Shown: positions 15,101 through 22,423 of the stretch, in pieces | Numbering within the stretch: the first letter of the stretch is position 1 | Layout of the letters: each line of letters opens with the position of its first letter | From: a virus | Direction: 5' to 3' (one strand) | Length of the DNA stretch: 63,656 nt | IMG/VR virus record: IMGVR_UViG_3300042992_000919 | Span: 1 to 63,656 of that record | Notes under the pieces: model-generated | What the model was told of the DNA's origin: nothing | Databases searched by the model: none | Seen by the model: only the letters and a program-made list of their open reading frames with translations | Translations under genes and position numbers: made by a program

Positions 15101-15368
15101 ACTACAAGCATTTATTACAGGAGGTGTAAGCACGACAGTTGGCACTACAATAATTTCATCAGGGGCATCAACAAGGGCTATATGGACATTAGACCAAGGA
15201 GCATCTCAATCATTGATATATGTCAATGGAACAAGGATAGATTCTTCACAAGGGCAAACTGTATGGACATTTGGAGGTTTAATTAGCACAACTCCTGTTG
15301 GAGCAGAAACTCTTAACTGGAATATAGGCTCACCTCCAGGTACTTTTGCATACACATTTGTAAATTAA
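12186..15368 (+). CDS. Giant beta-solenoid-like adhesin, 1060 aa (family member 2)
   Basis: Begins with the PIWTGAGVDNNYSTAANWD module. Residues 1-400 align along their length with the 404-aa protein at 15644-16858, sharing for example FTNNLTVA, ADNWTI and NWGAAGRTLN. The C-terminal end matches the 562-aa protein (QSLIYVNGTRIDSSQGQTVW, then LNWNIG). Between these lie about 600 residues of strand-turn repeats. The first part and the end therefore come from different members of the family. Probably one of the longest host-binding proteins of the particle. Separated from the previous gene by 18 nt. Confidence 0.65.
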   Translation: MPIWTGAGVDNNYSTAANWDTGVPTATSDAIFDGNTGLYPNANKNCIITPSAQCRSLNCTGYAGQINFTNNLTVAANVTLGSGMTTTGTANLIITGTSTLTSAGVQLSGGLQFTPSTFGLTGTIADNWTIVGSLSRTGGNAYTITGSGGVRTISVQGSFTGGLTINNITIRMTGTGNLSGGAGSGGGGSIEIDTAGTISHNGTFSLNGIVFTYINGTFNSTATLACGANTSVFNNWGNISRAFFAFDWNVNLGGQSVNLNSDIYITTNLTFSAGPGNFNGVGRTVFIYGNISGAGNGLGGTATVQMEGSTNASINISSILNNLNINKSGAATVTILNPLNWGAAGRTLNIITGNNLILSAVLNVLGGTVTAVGIITGPSNLVIIGTSTLDIATGVTIPNLRANPGASITITLIRTTVVTNFSKTGTNFSNVTFSSSTAGTELRITNYTSHTFNLGTTIMGTNTTLRFMGTCSFDSFRIAGNVVLDTGATLTPLAVSSLLTSITFDGNTTLNFSAGTLVLPAISNSNKLGTGFVFQAGTAHTINLGNSNAIDWVACNNGPTITLGSTLTINKAINQGTSAPAFAGGFNVIVKESLATSSIANWYQLNISGGGRFIYQSSATGFIGTGYIVGTTLFITSVIQGTLGYFSIVHVPSSTSTLYTQITNCTTFPTAGTGQYTVQTSMTVGSVGSPVTIYGFGIGFLGTNGVVEIDAGSNPVYLHQISLFASTSELRYLSTNTGTFDGSKARILNSVGGVGGSVDFQGQSSPTKFINRFSPGYSTNGLLNLKSDLYVNDFECQNSSGLTQSGGTRTLYVYRDFLVNNDGIRVLVPNIRLEGSSPANFTCTNLYGNVVIAKSGGATVTVTQNFNYGYATPTTFTYTSGIVNNTGRTITITGNSTFNTSGMTGSSAWNNFTINSGITLTLSSTLNINGNLLCNGSATFTGTAGWDCANLVSTAAGTFIITLQQAVTYRTRLQAFITGGVSTTVGTTIISSGASTRAIWTLDQGASQSLIYVNGTRIDSSQGQTVWTFGGLISTTPVGAETLNWNIGSPPGTFAYTFVN

Positions 15369-15375
15369 TTTTAAG

Positions 15376-15383
15376 TATATTTG
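15376..15383 (+). promoter_or_regulatory. Bacteroidota-type -7 box before the second adhesin cassette
   Basis: TATATTTG exactly fits TAnnTTTG and lies 18 nt before the ATG at 15402. No clear TTTG is found at the -33 position, so the call rests on the -7 box and location between two cassettes. Confidence 0.4.
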
Positions 15384-15401
15384 TAAAGAAAGTAATAAGC
15401 T

Positions 15402-15644
15402 ATGACATACAAAATTATTTCTACAAGACAGTCAAAAGAAATATTATTTACTACAGTTGAATATAACTTTGATGGTGAAATTATTTCTAATGATGTTGCT
15501 CACTTTATGCCTCAATCACAAGAGGAAGTTGAACAAACTATTGTAAATAATGCTCAATCTATTTTAGCTCAAAAAGAAGCTGAAGATAGAATTGCTACTA
15601 TTATTCCATCATTATCTATTAACGAAATTAAAACTATATTATAA
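15402..15644 (+). CDS. Conserved 80-aa fibre-associated protein, copy B
   Basis: Starts MTYKIISTRQSKEILFTTVE and ends IPSLSINEIKTIL. It has the same length as the protein at 10237-10479 and matches it at roughly half its positions (MTYKI, TTVEYN-DG, HFMP-SQEE-EQ, IPSL-INE). It is followed by an adhesin with the W-TGAG module through a TAATG overlap, as is copy A. The pair shows that an 80-aa-plus-adhesin cassette was duplicated. The G-poor, A-rich wording of this copy suggests long divergence. Confidence 0.65.
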   Translation: MTYKIISTRQSKEILFTTVEYNFDGEIISNDVAHFMPQSQEEVEQTIVNNAQSILAQKEAEDRIATIIPSLSINEIKTIL

Positions 15645-16858
15645 TGCCAACTTGGACAGGAGCAGGAGCAAATAATAATTGGAGTACAGGATTAAACTGG
15701 GATACTTTATCAGCACCAACGGCAGCTCAACCTGCTATATTTGATGGAGTTACAGGAGTACTTCCTAATAAAAATGTAACTATAACATCAGGAGCAACTT
15801 GTGCTTCTATAACATTTGTTGGATATACAGGAGAAGCTAACTTTACAAACAATTTAACTGTAGCAGGTAACATTACTTTTGGAACAGGAATGAGTTTCAA
15901 TAATGCTGGAACAGCTAATTTAGTTTGCACAGGTAACAATGGTGTATTAACATCTAATAATAAAACATTTCCAGGGGGTATTGTAATAGGTCACACAGGA
16001 ATAAATTGGACAACTTTTTTAGCTGATAATTGGACTATACTTGGTAGTATTAGCAGACAATCAACCGCAGACCTTTTAAGAGGCCAAACAACAACAAGAA
16101 CATTAACAGTTGGAGGCAGCGTTTTATTTAGCACAGGGTTAAGGATACAAGATATAGTTATAAAATTAAATAATACAGGAAACTTATCTGGAATTGTTAC
16201 GGGTATCGGTGGAACCACAAGAATAGAAATAGACACTCCTTCTGGAGCAATAACACATAATGCGGCATTGCGATTAAATGGAGTTGTGTTTAGATGGATT
16301 CAAGGAACATTTACATCAACGGCAGCATTGGAATTAGGGTCTGCTGGAAATGTTTTAGATAATGTTGGTTCTATATCATTTTCAAGTTTGAGTTTTGTTG
16401 CCGCTGCTGGCGGTGTAAGTGCAACAATACTATCGAATGTCAATGTGACAAATAACATGATATCAAATGCAAATGGATATACAATAAATGGATTGTTCAA
16501 TATTTTTGTTGGAGGAAGTATTCTGCTTGGAAGCAGTACACCATTTATTGATGGAACATCAACTATTGTAATGAATGGAGCTATTGCAGCCAATATTGGT
16601 ACTGCTGGATATAATACAACAATAAGAAATAATTTAACTATAAGTAAAACATTACCTGCGACAGTTTCTATATTGAGTCCAACTTTTACTTGGGGTGCAG
16701 CAGGAAGAACATTGAATTTAAATTCAACTGCAAATTTTGCAACTAATAGTACAACATTAACATTAGTAGGAACTCCATTAACTATATTAAATGCAAGTAA
16801 TAGTCAATTTTGGAATTTAACAACAGCAGCAGTAGCTCAAACAATTAATATAAATTAA
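15644..16858 (+). CDS. Beta-solenoid-like adhesin, 404 aa, N-terminal half of a split gene
   Basis: Starts PTWTGAGANNNWSTGLNWD after Met and matches the first 400 residues of the 1060-aa adhesin throughout. It stops at TAA (16856-16858) where related proteins continue into their C-terminal region; the missing C-terminal type of module is encoded by the next gene, two bases downstream in another frame. It may be a split adhesin whose two products assemble, or a product of an old frameshift. No slippery heptamer is visible near the stop. Confidence 0.65.
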   Translation: MPTWTGAGANNNWSTGLNWDTLSAPTAAQPAIFDGVTGVLPNKNVTITSGATCASITFVGYTGEANFTNNLTVAGNITFGTGMSFNNAGTANLVCTGNNGVLTSNNKTFPGGIVIGHTGINWTTFLADNWTILGSISRQSTADLLRGQTTTRTLTVGGSVLFSTGLRIQDIVIKLNNTGNLSGIVTGIGGTTRIEIDTPSGAITHNAALRLNGVVFRWIQGTFTSTAALELGSAGNVLDNVGSISFSSLSFVAAAGGVSATILSNVNVTNNMISNANGYTINGLFNIFVGGSILLGSSTPFIDGTSTIVMNGAIAANIGTAGYNTTIRNNLTISKTLPATVSILSPTFTWGAAGRTLNLNSTANFATNSTTLTLVGTPLTILNASNSQFWNLTTAAVAQTININ

Positions 16859-16860
16859 CA

Positions 16861-17547
16861 ATGGCTATAACTATAACAAATATATTAACAATAAGTAATA
16901 GTACAACATTTAGTGGTACAGAAGGTTTTACAACTAAAGATTATATACAGATAGTTCCTAATAGTACAGTTACATTAAAATCAGGAGTTACTTATACTGT
17001 AACAGGACAATTAACCATTACAGGAACATCAAGTCAAAGATGTGTTTTAAGATCAGATACTCCAATATCAACTACTGGTTCTATATCAACTCCTTTTACT
17101 TTAAATACTACATCTATTACAGTACCTACACCTCCAGTAGGATTTAATTATATAATGAGTCAATCTTCATTAAATGTTGGAATATTAAGAAGACCTGTTG
17201 TTGCAATGAATGGTACTGACCCTTCTCTTCTTACTTCATTTCCAGTAGTAAGTCCAGGTACTGGTACAAGTTTTACTTTATCTAGAACTTTTTCTTTAAG
17301 TCCAAGAGGAGTACAAATAGGATTAAGTGCAAAATTTATTCATACTGCTAGTGGAGGTGATACTGCTAGAAATATTAATTTTGTAAATACTTTTGATATA
17401 GATAGTTTAGGAAGTGTTGGTACAATTAAAGCAGATAATTCTTATCAAAATAGAGTGGGAATTCCTAATCCTAATCTATGGAGAACACTTAATTGGGATT
17501 CACTAAATCAATTATTACCAAATATTATTGAAGGATATATTGAATAA
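16861..17547 (+). CDS. C-terminal adhesin module as a separate gene, 228 aa
   Basis: The first half (TTFSGTEGFTTKDYIQIVPN, then QRCVLRSDTP) corresponds to the penultimate module of the 562-aa protein (VFTGSAGWTCDNLICS, then SRILMRSSD). The second half, from YIMSQSS to the end (FDIDS, TIKADNSYQNRVGIPNPN, then WRTLNWDSLNQLLPNIIEGY), is nearly the same as the end of the 751-aa protein at 17616. It starts only two bases after the stop of the 404-aa gene, so re-initiation or coupled translation is likely. No N-terminal anchor of its own is seen. Confidence 0.6.
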   Translation: MAITITNILTISNSTTFSGTEGFTTKDYIQIVPNSTVTLKSGVTYTVTGQLTITGTSSQRCVLRSDTPISTTGSISTPFTLNTTSITVPTPPVGFNYIMSQSSLNVGILRRPVVAMNGTDPSLLTSFPVVSPGTGTSFTLSRTFSLSPRGVQIGLSAKFIHTASGGDTARNINFVNTFDIDSLGSVGTIKADNSYQNRVGIPNPNLWRTLNWDSLNQLLPNIIEGYIE

Positions 17548-17615
17548 TCTTTATTATACTAATATATTATATATAATATGTATGAAATTATAGATTTTAA
17601 AAAATAAAAAAAAAT

Positions 17616-19871
17616 ATGCCAGTATATTATTTAAGAACGGGATCTGCAAGTTCAACTACAACTGTAAATTTAAATTCAACAAGTTTATGGGCTGCAGAAA
17701 TAAGTGGTTTTGCTCCTCCTGCAACTACAACAGGAACATTATCCCCCTCATATACAGATATAAATAATGAATTTGTAATTGATTCAAATAGTGGAGGTGT
17801 TGGTACTATTACTGCTAATTCATTACCATTAACTGTAACTAGTAATTTAACTATTGCTAATTTATCATTTGGTGCTAAAAATACTAGTACAGCAGTTGGA
17901 ACATTTACAAAAGCTTATTTAAATATATCAGCAGGAATTACTTTAGCAATTACTGGAACATTACAATTAAATAATGGTACAATGGTACTTGGTAGTACTG
18001 GAGGTGTTGGTGCATTGCGACTTAATACAAATAATACTGGTAAATTAAGTATACAAGGTAATTTAAACTTAGGTTATCATAATACTACTTCTCAAAATTT
18101 AGGTAGCACTATAAATGCAAATATTTCTGTAGATGGTGGAGCAAAATCAATTATTGAATTTGCAGGTTCAAGTGTTTGTTTTATTAAAGTAAGTTCTGTA
18201 TCTGGGGCAAGTACTACTGCTGCTTATTTAACAATTAGTGTTGCAGCAAATGGTCCAGTTGATCCATTATCTGTTGTTCAAATTGATTTTAATAAAACAA
18301 CTGCTTCAAATCCAGCATTTGTTGTATCAAATATTGGGTCAACAGGAATTAGAATTTGGTCACAAGGAGCTGGAGTTCCAACTTTTGTAACATTAAATTC
18401 AAATTATGATAGTGCTGCAAAACTTAGTTCTCCGGCTAGATATAATGCTCCAGGATTTCTTAATTTTACAATTGGAGGTTTTGCATTTAATACTCTTACA
18501 GATACAAAAGAATTAATTTTTGAAGCTTTAAGTTTTATTGTTAGTGAACTTAATTATATAGTTATATCAAATACAATTTCTTCTTTTAAAGTTAATAATA
18601 TAACTAATGCAAATACTAATAGTTCAGGATTTTTATCTATTTCTGAAAATTCAATTATTGAAATAAATAAAAATTTAATACTATCTGGTGTTGGACCTAT
18701 GTCAACTAATATTAATGGTGGAATTGGAGTTTTAAGAGGTGGAGGTACAATTAAATTTGTTGGAACATCAAATAGTACTTTAACATTAAGACCTTATACT
18801 GAAAATGAATATAAAACATTTTGGGCAAGAGTATGTTTTATAGATGTAAATATTGAAATAAATAAAACTGGTGGATCTACATTAGATATAAGTAATAATA
18901 TTACTGATTTACTTACTAGTAGATTAACGTTATATAAAGGTAGTGTAAATACTATTAATATTACACATACAGCAGGTGCTATTGATTGTGATCAAATTTA
19001 TTGTTTAAATACAATATCTACTAGATTATTTAATTTTATTGGAAATTCAACATTTAATACAGCATCAAAATTAGTAATAGCAACAGGTACTGGTAATAAT
19101 CCTGGTATATCAATTAATACAACTACATTAAAATTAAATGAAATTGAATTTAGACCTGCTGGAACTTTAACAGGAGGAATAACTCCTACAGCTAATACTT
19201 ATGGTGCTACTTTAACAGGAGATAAAGGTTTTACAGTTAATAATTTTATTCATACTAATAATGAAGATAATATTGCAGGTAGAATAAGTTCTGTTATATT
19301 ATCAAATGATCTTACTGCAGTTTATACAGTAAATAATAGTATTACTATGCTTGGATTATCTAATCGTAGAGCAATTCTTAGAGGTAATATATCTTCTGTA
19401 ATTAATTTACCTAGTACATCAGCTTCAAGTACTACTTTAACAACTACTACATCTCCAGCTTTAACTACTAGACATTATATTAGTCAAAGTCCAACAGCTG
19501 GTGGAGTTTCAAAAAGAACTCCAAGTGTTTTATTTACAGGTAGTGATGTTACTCTACAAAGTTCTTTTACTAAAATTGATGCTAATCTATCTCCAAATAC
19601 TTGGAGATTAAATAGAGATGTAGGAACAATAAATACTAGACCTTTTGAAGCAGGTATTCCAGCTATATTTAGATTTACAGGTTCTGCTAGTAATTTAAAT
19701 ATTAATTATGCTACTACTTTTGATATAGATAGTAGCGGGGCTACAACAATTAAAGCAGATAATTCATATCAAAATAGAGTTGGAATACCATTACCCAATA
19801 TGTGGAGAACTATAAATTGGGATGCTCTTAATCCACTTTTACCAAATATCATTGAAGGTTATGTCGAATAA
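17616..19871 (+). CDS. Adhesin, 751 aa, with shared C-terminal domain
   Basis: The N-terminus (MPVYYLRTGSASSTTTVNLN) differs from the W-TGAG module, and the body is a long Ser/Thr/Asn-rich strand repeat region with very AT-rich codons. The last about 110 residues (ISQSPTAGGVSKR to FDIDSSGATTIKADNSYQNR and NIIEGYVE) match the 228-aa protein. The upstream 68 nt are AT-only. Its last 11 nt overlap the start of the endolysin gene. Receptor-binding is inferred from architecture and location. Confidence 0.65.
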   Translation: MPVYYLRTGSASSTTTVNLNSTSLWAAEISGFAPPATTTGTLSPSYTDINNEFVIDSNSGGVGTITANSLPLTVTSNLTIANLSFGAKNTSTAVGTFTKAYLNISAGITLAITGTLQLNNGTMVLGSTGGVGALRLNTNNTGKLSIQGNLNLGYHNTTSQNLGSTINANISVDGGAKSIIEFAGSSVCFIKVSSVSGASTTAAYLTISVAANGPVDPLSVVQIDFNKTTASNPAFVVSNIGSTGIRIWSQGAGVPTFVTLNSNYDSAAKLSSPARYNAPGFLNFTIGGFAFNTLTDTKELIFEALSFIVSELNYIVISNTISSFKVNNITNANTNSSGFLSISENSIIEINKNLILSGVGPMSTNINGGIGVLRGGGTIKFVGTSNSTLTLRPYTENEYKTFWARVCFIDVNIEINKTGGSTLDISNNITDLLTSRLTLYKGSVNTINITHTAGAIDCDQIYCLNTISTRLFNFIGNSTFNTASKLVIATGTGNNPGISINTTTLKLNEIEFRPAGTLTGGITPTANTYGATLTGDKGFTVNNFIHTNNEDNIAGRISSVILSNDLTAVYTVNNSITMLGLSNRRAILRGNISSVINLPSTSASSTTLTTTTSPALTTRHYISQSPTAGGVSKRTPSVLFTGSDVTLQSSFTKIDANLSPNTWRLNRDVGTINTRPFEAGIPAIFRFTGSASNLNINYATTFDIDSSGATTIKADNSYQNRVGIPLPNMWRTINWDALNPLLPNIIEGYVE

Positions 19872-20322
19872 AATTACTAAAACAAGCAAAAAAGGTATTG
19901 ATCTAATCAAAAAGTATGAAGGATTTAAATCAGAACCATATCTCTGCCCGGCTAATGTGGCTACAATTGGATTCGGAACAACTTTTTATCCAGATGGAAG
20001 AAAAGTAAAATTAACGGATTCACCTGTTTCAGAAACAATAGCAGAGGTTATATTAAAAAGACAATTAGAAAAATTTGAGCAATACGTTGATAGTTATTGT
20101 ATTGATACTATTAATCAAAATCAATTTGATGCATTAGTTTCTTTTTGTTATAACCTTGGCCCCACTAATTTAAAAAATAGTACTCTACTAAAGAAAGTAA
20201 ATAAGAATCCAAATGATCCATCAATAAAAGATGAATTTATGAAATGGGTTAAGGCTGGAGGAAAAACACTAAAAGGATTAGTAAGAAGAAGAGAAGAAGA
20301 AGCTCAATTATATTTTTCTTAA
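19861..20322 (+). CDS. Endolysin, GH24 lysozyme (muramidase), 153 aa
   Basis: Hydrolyses the MurNAc-GlcNAc bond of peptidoglycan at lysis. The N-terminal helix ends in KKYEGF, giving the catalytic Glu20. The next key segment is PYLCPANVATIGFGT: at the place of the usual Asp (nine residues after the Glu) there is Cys29, and Thr35 keeps the third position. The rest (FDALVSFCYNLG, then GLVRRREEEAQLY) is typical of the family and the length is normal. No signal peptide or SAR segment is seen, so it should need a holin; none is adjacent. An upstream in-frame ATG at 19822 lies inside the adhesin gene; 19861 is the better start. Confidence 0.9.
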   Translation: MSNKITKTSKKGIDLIKKYEGFKSEPYLCPANVATIGFGTTFYPDGRKVKLTDSPVSETIAEVILKRQLEKFEQYVDSYCIDTINQNQFDALVSFCYNLGPTNLKNSTLLKKVNKNPNDPSIKDEFMKWVKAGGKTLKGLVRRREEEAQLYFS

Positions 20323-20344
20323 TCTGATTGTATATATTTTATAG

Positions 20345-20375
20345 AAAGTGCTGGTATAATACTAGCACTTTTTTT
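20345..20375 (+). terminator. Rho-independent terminator after the endolysin gene
   Basis: AGTGCTGGTA pairs with TACTAGCACT (20347-20356 and 20360-20369; one G-T pair) and is followed by a run of T. It closes the fibre/endolysin unit. Confidence 0.8.
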
Positions 20376-20391
20376 ATTTCAAAACTTTTTT

Positions 20392-20399
20392 TAAATTTG
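20392..20399 (+). promoter_or_regulatory. Bacteroidota-type -7 box before the packaging region
   Basis: TAAATTTG fits TAnnTTTG exactly and lies 28 nt before the ATG at 20428, right after a terminator, where a new transcription unit must begin. No clear -33 TTTG is seen. Confidence 0.45.
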
Positions 20400-20427
20400 T
20401 AATGTTTAACTTTTAAAAATTATACAA

Positions 20428-20691
20428 ATGGAAGAAACTCTTGAAAAAGAACCAAGATTGTCTCAAGAAGAAATTGAAAGCAATCGTCAAAAATTAATGG
20501 AATACTATGAACTGAATATTCCATTCTTAAAACTTCAATCTGAATATGAAGAATTAATTACAAAGATTCAAGAATCTAAAACACGTAGATTAATTGCTCA
20601 ACTTCAGTTTGCTCAAATCATGTCACCTTCACAAGAAGAAGAAACAGAAAAAGAAGAATCTCCAGTTAGAAAACTTAAAAGAGAGGAATAA
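20428..20691 (+). CDS. Hypothetical coiled-coil protein, 87 aa
   Basis: Highly charged and wholly helical in appearance (EELITKIQESKTRRLIAQLQ), with an acidic Glu-rich stretch (EEETEKEESP) before a basic tail (RKLKREE). Probably a small coiled coil. First gene of a run of overlapping genes; its TAA overlaps the next ATG by one base (TAATG). No function can be assigned. Confidence 0.65.
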   Translation: MEETLEKEPRLSQEEIESNRQKLMEYYELNIPFLKLQSEYEELITKIQESKTRRLIAQLQFAQIMSPSQEEETEKEESPVRKLKREE

Positions 20692-21065
20692 TGGCTAAAC
20701 TCACACTTATTGATAAAAAGGCACAAGTAGATTCTTGGACTATTGTAAAACTCCAATTAATGCTTCATTGTGAACTTAATAAAATCAATATTAGTGAGGC
20801 TGATACCAATGCTTTAGTTCAATTGGTTAAACAGGGGGAAACCGAACTTAGTTCATTCTGTATAGATGCTAGTTCGGATTCCCGCATGTTTAAATCTGCA
20901 CAGAGTGTTAGAAATTTTGTATCTAAAGCAGAAAAACAAAACTTAATTGTTAAATCCGGCAACACTAAAAAAAGAATTAAGATAAATCCGGAATTAGGTA
21001 TAGTAACAAATGCGGATAATATAATGTTAGATTATAAGTTGTTGTGTAGAGACTTTAAATTATGA
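20691..21065 (+). CDS. Putative winged-helix protein, 124 aa
   Basis: The N-terminal 60 residues are helical. The segment KSAQSVRNFVSKAEKQNLIV followed by a short strand pair (KKRIKINPELGIV) reads like a helix-turn-helix and wing (about residues 62-102). The C-terminus (NIMLDYKLLCRDFKL) is a motif I remember from conserved proteins of Bacteroidota phages. DNA binding, perhaps in packaging or replication, is an inference. It overlaps the next gene by 4 nt (ATGA). Confidence 0.5.
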   Translation: MAKLTLIDKKAQVDSWTIVKLQLMLHCELNKINISEADTNALVQLVKQGETELSSFCIDASSDSRMFKSAQSVRNFVSKAEKQNLIVKSGNTKKRIKINPELGIVTNADNIMLDYKLLCRDFKL

Positions 21066-21451
21066 TTCCAAAAAAATATAAAAATGTACTAGCAGAATAT
21101 TCAGAACAATTTGAAAATCCTGAAATAATATCTGATATAGTTAATTTTTTTTGGGATGATGTAGCTACAAATCTTAGAAATATAAATTATCCATCAATAT
21201 ATATTGAACAATTAGGTGAGTTTAACATCAAGCACTGGATCCTCACTAAAAAAATTTTAGAATATACTGGATTGATAGAAAGAAATCCAGGTCAAACATT
21301 TAATCAAAGAATTAAAAAACAAGATTCAAAACTTCAACTTGAGAAAATGATAAAACTGCAGAAAGAACTTGCAGATGAATATTCAAAAAAACTAAATAAA
21401 AAACAACAGAGAAATGACTACAGAAGATCTAAAAAAGATTTGGAACAATAA
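21062..21451 (+). CDS. Conserved phage protein, 129 aa
   Basis: Residues about 23-60 hold a segment (NFFWDDVATNLRNINYPSIY, then LGEFNIKHWIL) with the helix-then-LGxF-strand pattern found in HU-like dimerisation domains and in several uncharacterised phage proteins. The C-terminal third is a Lys/Gln-rich helix (KKLNKKQQRNDYRRSKKDLEQ would be part of it, residues 109-129). A nucleic-acid-binding role is plausible but not shown. It overlaps the genes on both sides. Confidence 0.5.
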   Translation: MIPKKYKNVLAEYSEQFENPEIISDIVNFFWDDVATNLRNINYPSIYIEQLGEFNIKHWILTKKILEYTGLIERNPGQTFNQRIKKQDSKLQLEKMIKLQKELADEYSKKLNKKQQRNDYRRSKKDLEQ

Positions 21452-21701
21452 AGAAAAGATTCTTGAAGGTTTCAAAAATGCAATTATTAAAGATGAATAT
21501 GTTGAGTCTATTGCATCTATTAGAAATGAGATTTGTAAAGGATGTGAAAAGTATGATACACAAGGATTATCTTGTTTAGTACCTGGTACAAAACCTTGTT
21601 GTGGAGAATGTGGATGTTCTTTACATCTTAAACAACGTAGTTTAACATCATATTGTGATTTAGGAAAATGGAACGCAATAACAGAAGAAAGCGAGAATTA
21701 A
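21414..21701 (+). CDS. Cys-rich zinc-binding-like protein, 95 aa
   Basis: The central part has a cluster of eight Cys: CKGC (about 40-43), then a single Cys (about 52), CC-x-x-C-x-C (about 60-65) and a final Cys before DLGKWN. The spacing matches a small zinc-ribbon family seen in many phages near late genes. The 38-nt overlap with the previous gene is large, but no later start is available that keeps the conserved region intact. Confidence 0.6.
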   Translation: MTTEDLKKIWNNKEKILEGFKNAIIKDEYVESIASIRNEICKGCEKYDTQGLSCLVPGTKPCCGECGCSLHLKQRSLTSYCDLGKWNAITEESEN

Positions 21702-22081
21702 GAATTAAAGAATTTTATAGTCGCAAAAGAGTGGATTATAAAGATCTTGATTTAGAATGTTTAACTTCCGATAGATTAGGTACTGGTACTATTAGTTTAA
21801 TTGATATAAATAATTATACCACTACTATTAGTGGAAATTCTTATGTTACAACAACTAGTACAGGTATATTCTATAATAATTATAATCCATATACAATAGC
21901 TCAAGAAACAAAACTTGAAGTAAAAAAACGTATGAGTAGATTATTTTTAGAAGAATATCATAAAAGAAAACAGATTGAATCAGATAATTATGAAACATTA
22001 AAACAAATGCTTAATTCAGAATTAGATTGTGATGCTGAATTAGCATGTAGTATTATTGATACTTATCCAGAATTTGAATGA
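21668..22081 (+). CDS. Hypothetical protein, 137 aa
   Basis: The basic N-terminus (MERNNRRKRELRIKEFYSRK) is followed by a Thr/Ser/Tyr-rich low-complexity stretch (about residues 40-75) and a helical, charged C-terminal half ending in CDAELACSIIDTYPEF. It is unusual to find such a strand-rich insert between helices. No family recognised. Overlaps both neighbours (34 nt upstream, 4 nt downstream), so it belongs to the same message. Confidence 0.55.
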   Translation: MERNNRRKRELRIKEFYSRKRVDYKDLDLECLTSDRLGTGTISLIDINNYTTTISGNSYVTTTSTGIFYNNYNPYTIAQETKLEVKKRMSRLFLEEYHKRKQIESDNYETLKQMLNSELDCDAELACSIIDTYPEFE

Positions 22082-22422
22082 AGAAAACTAAAATTTATAT
22101 AGAGAATGATTATATATCTTTTACAATAGTTCATGTCACTGTAAAAAAGAAAACAAAAAATACAATTGCAGTAGATGAAAATGGTGAAAAGATGATTATT
22201 CCTGTAGAGTATGAAATAAAGGGAAAAACTCTATACTTAAATTATACTTGCAGAACTGATGCAATTTCAGCAATATCCTCTCATATAAATGATAGAAATC
22301 AAGTGGTAAAATCTAAGTGTATAATCTTTGATAGATATAGTGGTAGAGATTACTTAGTCAATAATTCAATGGATGAAGTTAAAAGTGCAGTTATTAGACA
22401 AAATAAAAAAATGGGTTATTAA
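22078..22422 (+). CDS. Hypothetical protein, 114 aa
   Basis: An N-terminal beta half (KIYIENDYISFTIVHVTVKK) and a C-terminal mixed half (CRTDAISAISSHINDRNQVV). No enzyme motif, signal or membrane segment. It overlaps the gene before by 4 nt (ATGA) and ends one base before the start of the nuclease gene, so it may be co-translated with it. I do not recognise the family. Confidence 0.55.
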   Translation: MKKTKIYIENDYISFTIVHVTVKKKTKNTIAVDENGEKMIIPVEYEIKGKTLYLNYTCRTDAISAISSHINDRNQVVKSKCIIFDRYSGRDYLVNNSMDEVKSAVIRQNKKMGY

Positions 22423-22423
22423 T

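Noticed and set aside
3510-16593. Long open frames on the minus strand opposite the fibre and adhesin genes
   Set aside because: They mirror Thr/Ser/Gly-rich repeats of the plus-strand genes, have Val/Pro/Leu-biased translations typical of antisense of such repeats, and lack promoters.
16840-16870. Programmed ribosomal frameshift joining the 404-aa and 228-aa genes
   Set aside because: No slippery heptamer is seen, and the downstream frame meets a stop at about 16843, before the first gene ends, so simple slippage cannot join them.
3137-19871. A diversity-generating retroelement acting on the adhesins
   Set aside because: No reverse transcriptase gene and no template/variable repeat pair with adenine-specific changes was found; the repeats are protein-level paralogy.
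22373-22423. A longer start (22373) for the RecB/Cas4-like nuclease
   Set aside because: It overlaps the upstream gene by 50 nt and adds no conserved residues, while the ATG at 22424 follows the stop by one base.
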